This document shows, one piece after another, positions 8,846-16,642 of a stretch of DNA of 46,502 nucleotides. Both the position numbers and the translations under genes were made by a program. The notes below the pieces were generated by a model. The model was not told where the DNA came from, ran no database searches, and saw nothing but the letters and a program-made list of their open reading frames with translations. Origin of the DNA: DASUKL01 sp036278755 (GTDB taxonomy: Bacteria > Chloroflexota > Limnocylindria > Limnocylindrales > CSP1-4); contig DASUKL010000137.1 in assembly GCA_036278755.1 (NCBI GenBank), forward strand, positions 1-46,502, read 5' to 3'. The stretch's first letter is position 1; the number at the start of each line of letters is the position of its first letter.

Positions 8846-9050
8846 GCTGCGCGTGACCCTCCGCAAGAGCCCCATCAGCTACACCGCCCGGGCTCGCGGC
8901 ACGGTCCGCGCCCTGGGACTCCACCGCATCGGCGACAGCCACGTCCTGCCCGACGATCCGGCGGTCCGCGGCCAGGTGCGCGCGGTCCGCTTCCTCGTCG
9001 AGGTCGAGGAGCTGCCGCCCGAGGCGAAGGACAAGGAGGCCAAGGCATGA
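8835..9050 (+). CDS. rpmD: 50S ribosomal protein L30
   Basis: L30 is a small peripheral 50S protein. The 71-residue product contains LRVTLRKSPISYTARARGTV, RALGLHRIGDSHVLPDDPAV and RGQVRAVRFLVEVEEL, matching the compact bacterial type with a short charged tail (PPEAKDKEAKA). The ATG lies inside the end of rpsE, and the stop shares 4 bases with rplO. Confidence 0.96.
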   Translation: MPARLRVTLRKSPISYTARARGTVRALGLHRIGDSHVLPDDPAVRGQVRAVRFLVEVEELPPEAKDKEAKA

Positions 9051-9751
9051 AGCTCCACGACCTGCAGCCGGCCCCCGGGGCCCGCACGGCCCGCACCCGG
9101 GTCGGCCGCGGCATCGCCGCGGGCAAGGGCAAGACCGCCGGCCGTGGCACGAAGGGCCAGAACAGCCGGGCCGGGGGCGGTGTGCGGCCCTGGTTCGAGG
9201 GCGGTCAGACGCCGCTCCAGATCCGGGTCCCCAAGCTGCGCGGCTTTCGCAACCGCTTCAAGATCGTCTACGAGGTCGTCAACGTGGGCCGCATCGAGAC
9301 GGCCGTGGAGGCCGGCCGGTTCACCGAGGCCCAGGCCGCGGCCGACGAGTCGACGGCCGCCCATAAGGGCCCCCGCGGCAGCAAGACGGCACCCCTCACG
9401 GTGAATGCCGAGCTGCTCCATGCGGCCGGGCTCATCGGCTCCCTCCGCCGACCGGTAAAGGTCTTGGGCGGCGGGGAGGTGGGGCGACCGCTGTTCGTCG
9501 TGGCCGATGCCTTCACCGCCACTGCCCGAGCCAAGATCGAGGCCGCCGGCGGCACGGCCCAGGTCCTCGAGCCGCCGACCGAGGACCGGGTCGAGGCCGG
9601 AGCGGCCCCTGCCGCGGGGGCGAAGCCCGCGGCGCCCGTCGCCGAGCCCGAGGCCGATGCCGTCACCGAGCCGGAGCCCAGGGCGGTCGCCGAGTCCACC
9701 ACCGCCCAGTCCGAACCGACCACCGATCAGCCCGCCGCCGAGGCCGAGTAG
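9047..9751 (+). CDS. rplO: 50S ribosomal protein L15 with an acidic C-terminal extension
   Basis: L15 is a late-assembly 50S protein. The core shows MKLHDLQPAPGARTARTRVG, RGIAAGKGKTAGRGTKGQNS, a GVRPWFEGGQTPLQIRVPKL segment and a C-terminal domain reaching ATARAKIEAAGGTAQVLE near residue 170. Family length is about 145-155 residues, but this protein has 234. The last 65 or so residues are Ala/Pro/Glu-rich (for example PVAEPEADAVTEPEPRAVAE). The stop lies 5 bases before secY. Confidence 0.95.
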   Translation: MKLHDLQPAPGARTARTRVGRGIAAGKGKTAGRGTKGQNSRAGGGVRPWFEGGQTPLQIRVPKLRGFRNRFKIVYEVVNVGRIETAVEAGRFTEAQAAADESTAAHKGPRGSKTAPLTVNAELLHAAGLIGSLRRPVKVLGGGEVGRPLFVVADAFTATARAKIEAAGGTAQVLEPPTEDRVEAGAAPAAGAKPAAPVAEPEADAVTEPEPRAVAESTTAQSEPTTDQPAAEAE

Positions 9752-9756
9752 CCCCG

Positions 9757-11058
9757 GTGCTCGACGCCCTCATCAACTCCCTGCGCGCGCCGGACATCCG
9801 GCGCCGCATCCTGTGGGTCCTGCTGCTCCTCTTCATCTATCGCTTCTTCGCCCACATCCCCGTGCCGGGCGTCAATCAGACGGCCCTCGAGGGCGTCCTC
9901 AACAGCAACGACTTCCTGCAGCTGCTCAACCTCTTCTCCGGGGGCGGCCTGAGCAACTTCTCGATCGTGGCCCTGGGGGTCAACCCCTACATCAACGCCT
10001 CGATCATCATGCAGCTCATGACGGGCGTCGTGCCCCGCCTGCAGGCCCTTTCCCGGGAAGGGGAGTACGGCCGCAACAAGATCAACCAGTACACCCGCTA
10101 CCTGTCGGTGCCCATGGGCCTCATCCAGGCCTACGGCTACCTGGCCCTCCTCTCCTCGCCCCAGACGACCAACGGCACGCCGGTCATCAGCCAGTTCGAC
10201 ATCGCCAGCCTGCTGACGATCACCCAGCTGGTGACCCTCACCGCGGGCACCGTCCTGGCCATGTGGGTCGGCGAGCTGATCACCGAGCGGGGCATCGGCA
10301 ACGGGGTCAGCTTCCTCATCTTCGCCGGCATCGTCAGCCGCGTGCCGACCGGCATCTTCGCCTTCCTCTCCTCGCCCGACTTCGCCCTCGGCGCCGTCTA
10401 CGTCGTCATCGGCGTCGTCTCGGTGGCGGCCATCGTCTACATCCAGGAGGGCCAGCGGCGGATCCCCGTCCAGTACGCCAGCCGGGTCCGCGGCCGGCGG
10501 ATGTATCAGGGCGGCTCGACCTTCCTGCCCCTGCGGGTCAACCAGGCCGGCGTCATCCCCATCATCTTCGCCATCAGCATCATCCTCTTCCCCGTCCAGT
10601 TGGCCAGCTACTTCAGCAACTCGGCCGTGACCCTCATCCAGGACCTGGCCACCGGGGTCATCGGCTTCCTCGACCAGAACGGCCTGCCCTACCTGGTCCT
10701 CTACTTCCTGCTGACGGTCGGCTTCACCTACTTCTACACGGCCTTCACCTTCAAGCCCGACGAGACCGCGGACCAGCTGCGCAAGAACGGCGGTTTCATC
10801 CCCGGCATCCGACCCGGCAACCCCACCCGCGAGTACCTGGCCAAGGTCGTCGTCCGCATCAGCCTCGCCGGGGCCCTCTTCCTGGGTCTCGTGGCCGTCC
10901 TCCCGATCCTCATCCAGCACGCCTTCTCGAGTTCGGTCGTGGGCAGCCTGGGCCTCGGCGGGACGGCCCTCCTCATCGTCGTCTCGGTCGTGGTCGAGAC
11001 GATGAAGCAGCTCGAGGCGCAGTTGATGATGCGCAACTACGAGGGCTTCATCCGTTGA
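9757..11058 (+). CDS. secY: Protein translocase subunit SecY
   Basis: SecY forms the membrane channel of the Sec translocon. The 433-residue length is standard, and about ten hydrophobic segments can be read along it. Landmarks are RRRILWVLLLLFIYRFFAHI (TM1), VPGVNQTALEGVL, GVNPYINASIIMQLMTGVVP (TM2b), GNGVSFLIFAGIVSRVP, the cytoplasmic loop GQRRIPVQYASRVRGRRMY, and FTYFYTAFTFKPDETADQLR with the C-terminal loop GFIPGIRPGNPTREYL. The start is GTG. The stop overlaps the adk TTG. Confidence 0.98.
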   Translation: MLDALINSLRAPDIRRRILWVLLLLFIYRFFAHIPVPGVNQTALEGVLNSNDFLQLLNLFSGGGLSNFSIVALGVNPYINASIIMQLMTGVVPRLQALSREGEYGRNKINQYTRYLSVPMGLIQAYGYLALLSSPQTTNGTPVISQFDIASLLTITQLVTLTAGTVLAMWVGELITERGIGNGVSFLIFAGIVSRVPTGIFAFLSSPDFALGAVYVVIGVVSVAAIVYIQEGQRRIPVQYASRVRGRRMYQGGSTFLPLRVNQAGVIPIIFAISIILFPVQLASYFSNSAVTLIQDLATGVIGFLDQNGLPYLVLYFLLTVGFTYFYTAFTFKPDETADQLRKNGGFIPGIRPGNPTREYLAKVVVRISLAGALFLGLVAVLPILIQHAFSSSVVGSLGLGGTALLIVVSVVVETMKQLEAQLMMRNYEGFIR

Positions 11059-11720
11059 GGATCTACGTCATGGTCGGTGCCCCGGGGGCGGGCAAAGGCA
11101 CCCAGGCCGAGCGCCTTGGGGCGCGCCTGGGGCTCGTCCACGTGGCCTCGGGTGACCTCTTCCGGGAGGTGGCCGCGCAGGACGGGCCGCTGGCCCGCCA
11201 AGTCGAGCAGGCCATGGCCCAGGGCCGGCTGGTGCCCGACGATGTGACCGTGCGCCTGGTCCTCGACCGCCTGGCCCGACCGGACGTGCGTGACACCGGG
11301 GCCATCCTCGACGGCTTCCCCCGCACCGGGCCGCAGGCCGAGGCCCTCGACACGGCCCTCCGCAAGCAAGGCGCTCGGGTCGACCAGGCCCTCTACGTCG
11401 GGGTCCGCGAACCGGAGCTGCGCCGCCGCCTCTCCGGCCGCTGGCTGTGCCGCGCGGCTGGCCACCCGTACCACGTCGTCGAGCATCCGCCCCGCGTGCC
11501 TGGCGCCTGCGACATCGACGGCTCGCCGCTCTACCAGCGCGAGGACGACCGCCCGGAGACGGTCCAGGCCCGCCTGGAGCAGCAGCTGCCCCCGATGTAC
11601 GACGTGGTCGATCACTACACCGAGCGCGGCATCCTGACCGCCGTCGACGGCGAGCAGTCGATCGACGAGGTCACGGCCGCCCTGGTGCAGGTCATCGCCG
11701 CGGTGGCCCCGGCCAGGTGA
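11055..11720 (+). CDS. adk: Adenylate kinase with an incomplete zinc site in the LID
   Basis: Adenylate kinase interconverts AMP and ATP with two ADP in the cytoplasm. The P-loop GAPGAGKGT is at residues 8-16, DGFPRT at 86-91, and the LID with YQREDDRPETV at 160-170. A much longer open frame runs upstream through secY, but family similarity begins at MRIYVMVGAPG. The TTG at 11055 forms a TTGA overlap with secY, and ATG 11070 is an alternative start. In the LID three positions of the Cys4/Cys3-Asp zinc site are present (C132, C152, D155), but the second cysteine is Ala135. Length is 221 residues, normal. Confidence 0.94.
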   Translation: MRIYVMVGAPGAGKGTQAERLGARLGLVHVASGDLFREVAAQDGPLARQVEQAMAQGRLVPDDVTVRLVLDRLARPDVRDTGAILDGFPRTGPQAEALDTALRKQGARVDQALYVGVREPELRRRLSGRWLCRAAGHPYHVVEHPPRVPGACDIDGSPLYQREDDRPETVQARLEQQLPPMYDVVDHYTERGILTAVDGEQSIDEVTAALVQVIAAVAPAR

Positions 11721-12580
11721 ACGCGGTGGGCTTCTTCGACCGGCACGTGACGCTCAAGAGCGGGGCCCAGATCGAGCGCATGGCCGTCGCGGGCCGGGTC
11801 GTGGGCGAGCTGCTCGACCACCTGGCCCAGGAGCTGCGGCCCGGCCTGACCACCGAGGAGCTCGACGACATGGCCCGGGCCTTCCTCCGCGAGCGGGACG
11901 CGACGCCCTCGTTCATCGGCGAGCCGGGCCCTCGGGGGGCCTACCGACACGCCCTCTGCATCTCCATCGACGCCCAGGTCGTCCATGGCGTGCCGGGCCG
12001 GCGACGGATCGCGGAGGGCCAGATCGTGTCCATCGATGCCGGGGCGATCGTCGACGGCTGGCACGGCGACGCGGCCCGCAGCTTCGTCGTGGGCGAGGTC
12101 CCCGAGGCCAGCCGCCGCCTCGTGGAGGCCACCCGGGAGGCCATGGCGGCGGGCATCGCCGCAGCCCGGCCGGGCAACCACCTCGAGGACATCGCGGGGG
12201 CCGTCGAGGACGTCGCCCTGGCCCACGGCTACGGCGTCGTGCGGGCCTTCGTGGGCCATGGCATCGGCACCGCCATGCACGAGGAGCCACAGGTCACGAA
12301 CTACCGCCTGGGGCGCCCGGGCCGGCGCCTCGAGGTCGGGCTCTGCCTGGCCATCGAGCCGATGTTCACCCTGGGCGACGCGACCGTGCGGGTCTCCGAC
12401 GACGGCTGGACCGTGGTCACGGCCGATGGCAGCCTGGCCGCCCACTGGGAGCACTCCATCGCCGTGACGGCCTCCGGGCCGCGCATCCTGACCGTGTCCG
12501 GGGCCGCGAGCAACGTGTCCGGGGCCGCGGGCAGCGTGCTCGGGGCAGGGGAGCGCTTGTCCGATGCTCCGTCGACCTGA
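11717..12580 (+). CDS. map: Methionine aminopeptidase, type I
   Basis: This enzyme removes N-terminal methionine from nascent proteins. The pita-bread fold metal ligands are all visible: D107 (SIDAG), D118 (HGDAARSF), H181 (GHGIGTAMHEEPQV), E214 (AIEPMFTLG) and E245 (WEHSIAV), with H90 in VVHGVP. The GTG at 11717 gives a GTGA overlap with adk and a 287-residue protein. About 30 residues at the end (Ala/Gly/Ser-rich, ending SDAPST) exceed the family length. It closes the secY-adk-map group. Confidence 0.96.
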   Translation: MNAVGFFDRHVTLKSGAQIERMAVAGRVVGELLDHLAQELRPGLTTEELDDMARAFLRERDATPSFIGEPGPRGAYRHALCISIDAQVVHGVPGRRRIAEGQIVSIDAGAIVDGWHGDAARSFVVGEVPEASRRLVEATREAMAAGIAAARPGNHLEDIAGAVEDVALAHGYGVVRAFVGHGIGTAMHEEPQVTNYRLGRPGRRLEVGLCLAIEPMFTLGDATVRVSDDGWTVVTADGSLAAHWEHSIAVTASGPRILTVSGAASNVSGAAGSVLGAGERLSDAPST

Positions 12581-12586
12581 TACACT
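12557..12586 (+). promoter_or_regulatory. Candidate promoter in front of infA-rpmJ-rpsM-rpsK-rpsD-rpoA
   Basis: TTGTCC (12557-12562) and TACACT (12581-12586) are separated by 18 bases, a plausible -35/-10 pair. The -35 lies in the last codons of map, and the -10 begins immediately after its stop. It would start transcription near 12593 with a leader of about 100 bases before infA. It is the clearest internal promoter candidate in the ribosomal superoperon. Confidence 0.5.
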
Positions 12587-12696
12587 CTGCGTTCGTGTGT
12601 CGGCCCGCCGGCTCGCGTCCCCTGCGCCGCGACCGGCCGACGGCCGCGCTGGGCGCCCATCCATGATCACCCACTGAGAGGAGCCTGTCGCCGTCT

Positions 12697-12915
12697 GTGG
12701 CCAAGAAGGATGCCATCGAGGTCGAGGGCACGGTCGTCGAGCCCTTGCCCAACGCGATGTTCGCCATCGAACTGGAGAACGGCCATCGCGTCCTGGCCCA
12801 CATCAGCGGCAAGCTCCGCATGAACTTCATCCGCATCCTGCCGGGGGATCGGGTCCGCGTCGAGCTGTCGCCCTACGACCTCTCGCGCGGGCGCATCACC
12901 TATCGGCTCAAGTGA
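12697..12915 (+). CDS. infA: Translation initiation factor IF-1
   Basis: IF-1 blocks the ribosomal A site during initiation. The 72-residue OB-fold protein reads MAKKDAIEVEGTVVEPLPNA, then MFAIELENGHRVLAHISGKL, RMNFIRILPGDRVRVELSPY and DLSRGRITYRLK, a full match. The start is GTG. A GAGAGGAG tract lies 13 bases upstream, slightly far for an SD. It follows the longest non-coding gap in the superoperon (116 bases) and precedes rpmJ by 10 bases. Confidence 0.98.
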   Translation: MAKKDAIEVEGTVVEPLPNAMFAIELENGHRVLAHISGKLRMNFIRILPGDRVRVELSPYDLSRGRITYRLK

Positions 12916-12925
12916 CGAGGCACCC

Positions 12926-13039
12926 GTGAAGGTCCGAGCGTCGGTCAAGGCCCGCTGTGAACGCTGCAAGATCGTCCGCCGCCATGGCACGGTGATGGTC
13001 ATCTGCAGCAATCCCAAGCACAAGCAGCGGCAAGGGTAG
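12926..13039 (+). CDS. rpmJ: 50S ribosomal protein L36
   Basis: L36 is the smallest 50S protein. The 37-codon frame reads MKVRASVKARCERCKIVRRH then GTVMVICSNPKHKQRQG. The zinc ligands C11, C14, C27 and H32 are all present, so this is the zinc-binding form. The start is GTG, 10 bases after infA, and rpsM follows after 9 bases, the standard infA-rpmJ-rpsM order. Confidence 0.97.
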   Translation: MKVRASVKARCERCKIVRRHGTVMVICSNPKHKQRQG

Positions 13040-13048
13040 GAGGTCGCC

Positions 13049-13420
13049 ATGGCACGCATCGCCGGCGTCGACGTCCCCCGCGAGAAGCGGGTGGAGGTCG
13101 CCCTGACCTACATCTTCGGCATCGGGCTGCCCACCAGCCAGGCCATCCTGACGCAGGCCAACGTCAATCCCGACACCCGGGTGCGGGACCTGACCGACGA
13201 GCAGGTGGGCCGGCTGCGGGAGATCATCGACCGGCGCTATAAGGTCGAGGGCGACCTGCGTCGTGAGGTGGCCCTCAACATCAAGCGGCTCCAGGAGATC
13301 GGCTCCTACCGAGGCCTCCGCCATCGCCGCAACCTGCCCGCCCGGGGGCAGCGGACGAAGACCAACGCTCGGCAGCGTCGCGGGCCCAAGCGGACCGTCG
13401 GCGTGCGCCGCAAGAAGTAA
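13049..13420 (+). CDS. rpsM: 30S ribosomal protein S13
   Basis: S13 contacts the 50S subunit and the P-site tRNA. The 123-residue product reads MARIAGVDVPREKRVEVALT, YIFGIGLPTSQAIL, the central EIGSYRGLRHRRNLPARGQR motif and the basic end KTNARQRRGPKRTVGVRRKK. A GGTAGGAGG tract serves as the SD. Nothing is unusual. Confidence 0.98.
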   Translation: MARIAGVDVPREKRVEVALTYIFGIGLPTSQAILTQANVNPDTRVRDLTDEQVGRLREIIDRRYKVEGDLRREVALNIKRLQEIGSYRGLRHRRNLPARGQRTKTNARQRRGPKRTVGVRRKK

Positions 13421-13441
13421 GGACAGGAGCGAACGCCGAGC

Positions 13442-13837
13442 ATGGCGGAACGAAAGCGGGCCACGAAGCCCCGACGCCGCGAGCGCAAGAACGTCCCGAT
13501 GGGCCACGTGCACATCCAGGCCACGTTCAACAATACGCTGATCACGATCACCGATCCGGCCGGGGCCACGGTGGCCTGGGCCAGCGCCGGGCTGGCCGGG
13601 TTCAAGGGCTCCCGCAAGAGCACCCCCTACGCGGCCGCCTTGAGCGCGGAGGCGGCCGCGCGGCGGGCCATGGAACACGGCATGCGTTCGGTCGAGGTCT
13701 TCGTCAAGGGCCCCGGCGCGGGCCGTGAGCAGGCCATCCGCTCGCTCCAGTCGGCCGGCCTGGAGGTCAGCGCCATCACCGACGTGACGCCCATCCCCCA
13801 CAACGGCTGTCGAGCCCCCAAGCGGCGGCGGGTCTAG
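13442..13837 (+). CDS. rpsK: 30S ribosomal protein S11
   Basis: S11 lies on the 30S platform near the Shine-Dalgarno helix. The 131-residue protein has VPMGHVHIQATFNNTLITIT, the GSRKSTPYAAALSAEAAARR block, EVFVKGPGAGREQAIRSLQS and the end DVTPIPHNGCRAPKRRRV, all family hallmarks. It begins with ATG 21 bases after rpsM and ends 2 bases before rpsD. Confidence 0.98.
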   Translation: MAERKRATKPRRRERKNVPMGHVHIQATFNNTLITITDPAGATVAWASAGLAGFKGSRKSTPYAAALSAEAAARRAMEHGMRSVEVFVKGPGAGREQAIRSLQSAGLEVSAITDVTPIPHNGCRAPKRRRV

Positions 13838-13839
13838 GC

Positions 13840-14466
13840 ATGGCCCGTTACACCGGTTCGGTCTGCCGGCTCTGCCGGCGTGAGGGCGCCAAGCTGTACC
13901 TCAAGGGCGCCCGCTGTTACACCAAGAAGTGCGCCTTCGAGCGCCGGCCCTCGCCGCCCGGCCAGCACGGGGTGCGCCGCCGCAAGCCCTCCGAGTACGG
14001 CATCCAGCTGCGCGAGAAGCAGAAGATCCGCCGCGTCTACAGCGTCCTCGAGCGCCAGTTCCAGGGCTACTTCGTAGTCGCCGAGTCGCGACCCGGGATG
14101 ACCGGTGAGAACCTCCTCCGGCTCCTCGAGACGCGGCTCGATAACGTCGTCTTCCGCATGGGCTTCGCCTCCAGCCGGGCCCAGGCCCGCCAGCTCGTGG
14201 CCCACCGCCACTTCGCCGTCAACGGCCGGCCGACCAACGTGGCCTCCTTCCAGGTCCGGCCGGGGGACCGGGTCGAGGTCCGCGAGGCGAGCCGGAAGAG
14301 CGAGCCCTTCAAGCTCGCTGGGGAGGCCCTCCGCTCGGCCCAGGTCCCGGAGTGGCTGACCGTCGACGCCGACAAGCTCACCGGCAGCGTGGCCGCGCTG
14401 CCCCGCCGTGACCAGATGCCGCTCGAGCTCAACGAGCAGCTCGTGGTCGAGTACTACTCGAGGTAA
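13840..14466 (+). CDS. rpsD: 30S ribosomal protein S4, zinc-binding type
   Basis: S4 nucleates 16S assembly and affects fidelity. The 208-residue protein starts MARYTGSVCRLCRREGAKLY and has four N-terminal cysteines (C9, C12, C26, C31) as in the zinc-containing form. The S4 RNA-binding domain is at RLDNVVFRMGFASSRAQARQ then LVAHRHFAVNGRPTNVASF. The end ELNEQLVVEYYSR is canonical. Together with S14 and L36, it indicates zinc-type paralogues throughout. Confidence 0.98.
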   Translation: MARYTGSVCRLCRREGAKLYLKGARCYTKKCAFERRPSPPGQHGVRRRKPSEYGIQLREKQKIRRVYSVLERQFQGYFVVAESRPGMTGENLLRLLETRLDNVVFRMGFASSRAQARQLVAHRHFAVNGRPTNVASFQVRPGDRVEVREASRKSEPFKLAGEALRSAQVPEWLTVDADKLTGSVAALPRRDQMPLELNEQLVVEYYSR

Positions 14467-14476
14467 GCCAAGCCTG

Positions 14477-15496
14477 ATGATCGAACTGGAGAACGCACAG
14501 ATCGCCTCGGTCGAGGAGCTCGGCGCCTGGTACGCCAAGTACGAGGCTAGCCCGCTCCCGGCCGGCTACGGCGTCACCCTGGGCAACGCCCTGCGGCGGG
14601 TCCTGCTCTCGTCCCTCGAGGGCGCCGCGGTGACCTCCATCCAGGTCCGTGACGTCTTCCACGAGTTCAGCTCGCTGCCCGGCGTGAAGGAGGACCTCAC
14701 CCAGATCGTCCTCAACGTCAAGCGCCTCCGCCTGAAGTCGTTCGTGCCCCACCCCGTCCAGCTCAAGCTGGTCAAGTCGGGGGCCGGGCCGGTGGTCGCG
14801 GCCGATATCGCCGAGAACCCCGACGTCGAGATCGTCAACCCGGACCTGCCCCTGCTGACCCTCGATTCGGACGACGTGACCATCGAGCTCGACCTCACCG
14901 TCGAGCGCGGGGTCGGCTACCTGGCCGCCGAGCGGACCGAGGCCCTGCCCATCGGGGTCATCCCCGTGGATGCCATCTTCACCCCCGTTCGCAAGGTCGA
15001 CTACCAGGTCGAGAACACCCGTGTGGGCCAGATGACGAACCACGACAAGCTGGTCCTCGAGATCGAGACCGACGGGACCATCCTGCCCGAGGAGGCCCTG
15101 GCCCGGGCGGCCGAGATCCTGGTCGCCCAGTTCAGCCTCTTCACGCAGGCCGGCAAACCGGTCAGCGAGCAGCCCGCCGCGGGCGGCCCGCCGCTCTCAC
15201 CCAACCTGCTCGACATGCCGATCGAGGACCTGGACCTGCCGATGCGGGCCTACAACTCGCTGAAGCGCAACAACATCGTCAAGGTCAGCCAGCTCCTGGC
15301 CCTCTCCGACGACGACCTCCTGCGGATGCGCAACTTCGGCAAGAAGTCCCTCGACGAGATGAAGGAGCGGCTGGTCATGCGGGGCTTCCTGACCCCCGAG
15401 GAGGCGGGCGTGCCTTCGGCCCTCGACGGCGAGGAGCTCGATCTCGGGACCGATGACGCCGACGAGGTCGGGGCCGCGGGCGAGGACGAAGCCTGA
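14477..15496 (+). CDS. rpoA: DNA-directed RNA polymerase subunit alpha
   Basis: The alpha subunit dimerises to nucleate RNA polymerase assembly, and its C-terminal domain contacts promoters and activators. The frame is open upstream, but ATG 14477 gives MIELENAQIASVEELG and a 339-residue protein. The N-terminal domain shows YGVTLGNALRRVLLSSLEGA and the assembly domain through about residue 230. The C-terminal helix-hairpin-helix domain has MRAYNSLKRNNIVKVSQLLA and MRNFGKKSLDEMKERL. The tail is acidic. It lies between rpsD and rplQ as usual. Confidence 0.97.
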   Translation: MIELENAQIASVEELGAWYAKYEASPLPAGYGVTLGNALRRVLLSSLEGAAVTSIQVRDVFHEFSSLPGVKEDLTQIVLNVKRLRLKSFVPHPVQLKLVKSGAGPVVAADIAENPDVEIVNPDLPLLTLDSDDVTIELDLTVERGVGYLAAERTEALPIGVIPVDAIFTPVRKVDYQVENTRVGQMTNHDKLVLEIETDGTILPEEALARAAEILVAQFSLFTQAGKPVSEQPAAGGPPLSPNLLDMPIEDLDLPMRAYNSLKRNNIVKVSQLLALSDDDLLRMRNFGKKSLDEMKERLVMRGFLTPEEAGVPSALDGEELDLGTDDADEVGAAGEDEA

Positions 15497-15499
15497 GCC

Positions 15500-15853
15500 A
15501 TGGCCCACCGCATCGACGGCCGGAAGCTCGGCCGCAAGCACGGCCCCCGGATGGCCCTCTACCGCAACCTGGCCGTGGCCATCCTGCGCTACGAGCAGGT
15601 CAAGACCACCGAGGCCCGGGCCAAGGAGGTCCGGGGCACGGTCGAGCGGCTGATCACCCTGGCCCGGGACGGCTCGCTGGCCGCCCGGCGGCGGGTCGTG
15701 GCCGAGCTGCCTGACGAGCCCCTCGTGATCGACAAGCTCTTCCGGGAGATCGGCCCCAAGTACGCCGATCGACCGTCCGGCTTCACGCGCATCGTGCGCC
15801 TCGGCCCTCGGCCCGGTGACAACGCCCCGATCGTCCAGATCGAGCTGGTCTAG
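15500..15853 (+). CDS. rplQ: 50S ribosomal protein L17
   Basis: L17 lies near the exit tunnel. The 117-residue product starts MAHRIDGRKLGRKHGPRMAL, then YRNLAVAILRYEQVKTTEAR and ends RIVRLGPRPGDNAPIVQIEL, a full match. It closes the alpha set, 3 bases after rpoA and 9 bases before truA. Confidence 0.97.
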   Translation: MAHRIDGRKLGRKHGPRMALYRNLAVAILRYEQVKTTEARAKEVRGTVERLITLARDGSLAARRRVVAELPDEPLVIDKLFREIGPKYADRPSGFTRIVRLGPRPGDNAPIVQIELV

Positions 15854-15862
15854 GGGCCCCGC

Positions 15863-16642
15863 ATGCCCGCCCGAGAGGGCGGCCTCGTGCGCTACCGCGC
15901 TCGGGTCGAATACGACGGCACGGACTTCGCCGGCTTCCAGGTCCAGCCTGGCCGCCGGACGGTCCAAGGAGAGCTGGAAGCGGCTCTGGCTCGGATCGCC
16001 GGCGGTGGCCGGGTCCGGGTCGTGGCCGCCGGCCGGACGGACGCCGGGGTCCATGCGAGCGGGCAGGTGATCGCCTTCACCTGGCCGACCGACCTCCCCG
16101 CCGCACGCCTGGCCCGGGCCCTCGACGCGCTGCTGCCGGCGGACGTCGCCGTCCGCGGGTTGCGGTGGGTGGGGGCGGCTTGGCAGCCTCGCTACGCGGC
16201 GCGGTATCGGGAGTACCGCTACACCGTCTGGAACGGGCCGCGCAGCCCGCTCCGCGAGCGCACCGCGCTCGGGGTGCGGGTCCCGCTGGACGTCTCGGCG
16301 ATGGCCGAGGCCGCGCAGGTCCTCGTGGGCCGGCACGACTTCTCGGCCTTCGGCGCGGCACATCGACAACCGATCCGGACCGTCGAGGCGATCCGGATCC
16401 GCAGGCAAGGTCGGACGATCACGATCGACGTGCGCGGCCAGGCCTTCCTGCGCCAGATGGTTCGGAGCCTGGTGGCCGCCCTCCTCCGCGTCGGACGCGG
16501 GGAGGCGACCGCCGCGGACCTCTCGGCGGCCCTGGCCGCACGGGAGCGAGCGTTCTCCGGGGCGGTCGCCCCGGCGCACGGGCTGTGCCTCCGCCGGGTA
16601 GCCCTCGGCCGGCCGGTCAGGACGAGGAACGGAGCATGTTGA
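15863..16642 (+). CDS. truA: tRNA pseudouridine(38-40) synthase TruA
   Basis: TruA converts uridines 38-40 of the tRNA anticodon stem-loop to pseudouridine. The catalytic aspartate is D60 in AAGRTDAGVHASGQV. Other family blocks are RYRARVEYDGTDFAGFQVQP, RHDFSAFGAAHRQPIRTVEA and AFLRQMVRSLVAALLRVGRG. The 259-residue length is normal. It sits between rplQ and rplM as in many Firmicutes and Actinobacteria, and its stop overlaps the rplM start by 7 bases. Confidence 0.96.
   Translation: MPAREGGLVRYRARVEYDGTDFAGFQVQPGRRTVQGELEAALARIAGGGRVRVVAAGRTDAGVHASGQVIAFTWPTDLPAARLARALDALLPADVAVRGLRWVGAAWQPRYAARYREYRYTVWNGPRSPLRERTALGVRVPLDVSAMAEAAQVLVGRHDFSAFGAAHRQPIRTVEAIRIRRQGRTITIDVRGQAFLRQMVRSLVAALLRVGRGEATAADLSAALAARERAFSGAVAPAHGLCLRRVALGRPVRTRNGAC

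Noticed and set aside
9507..11054. Upstream in-frame extension of adk to 737 codons
   Set aside because: The extension is out of frame with rplO and secY, which are certain. Adenylate kinase similarity begins at MRIYVMVGAPG, so the TTG at 11055 is used.
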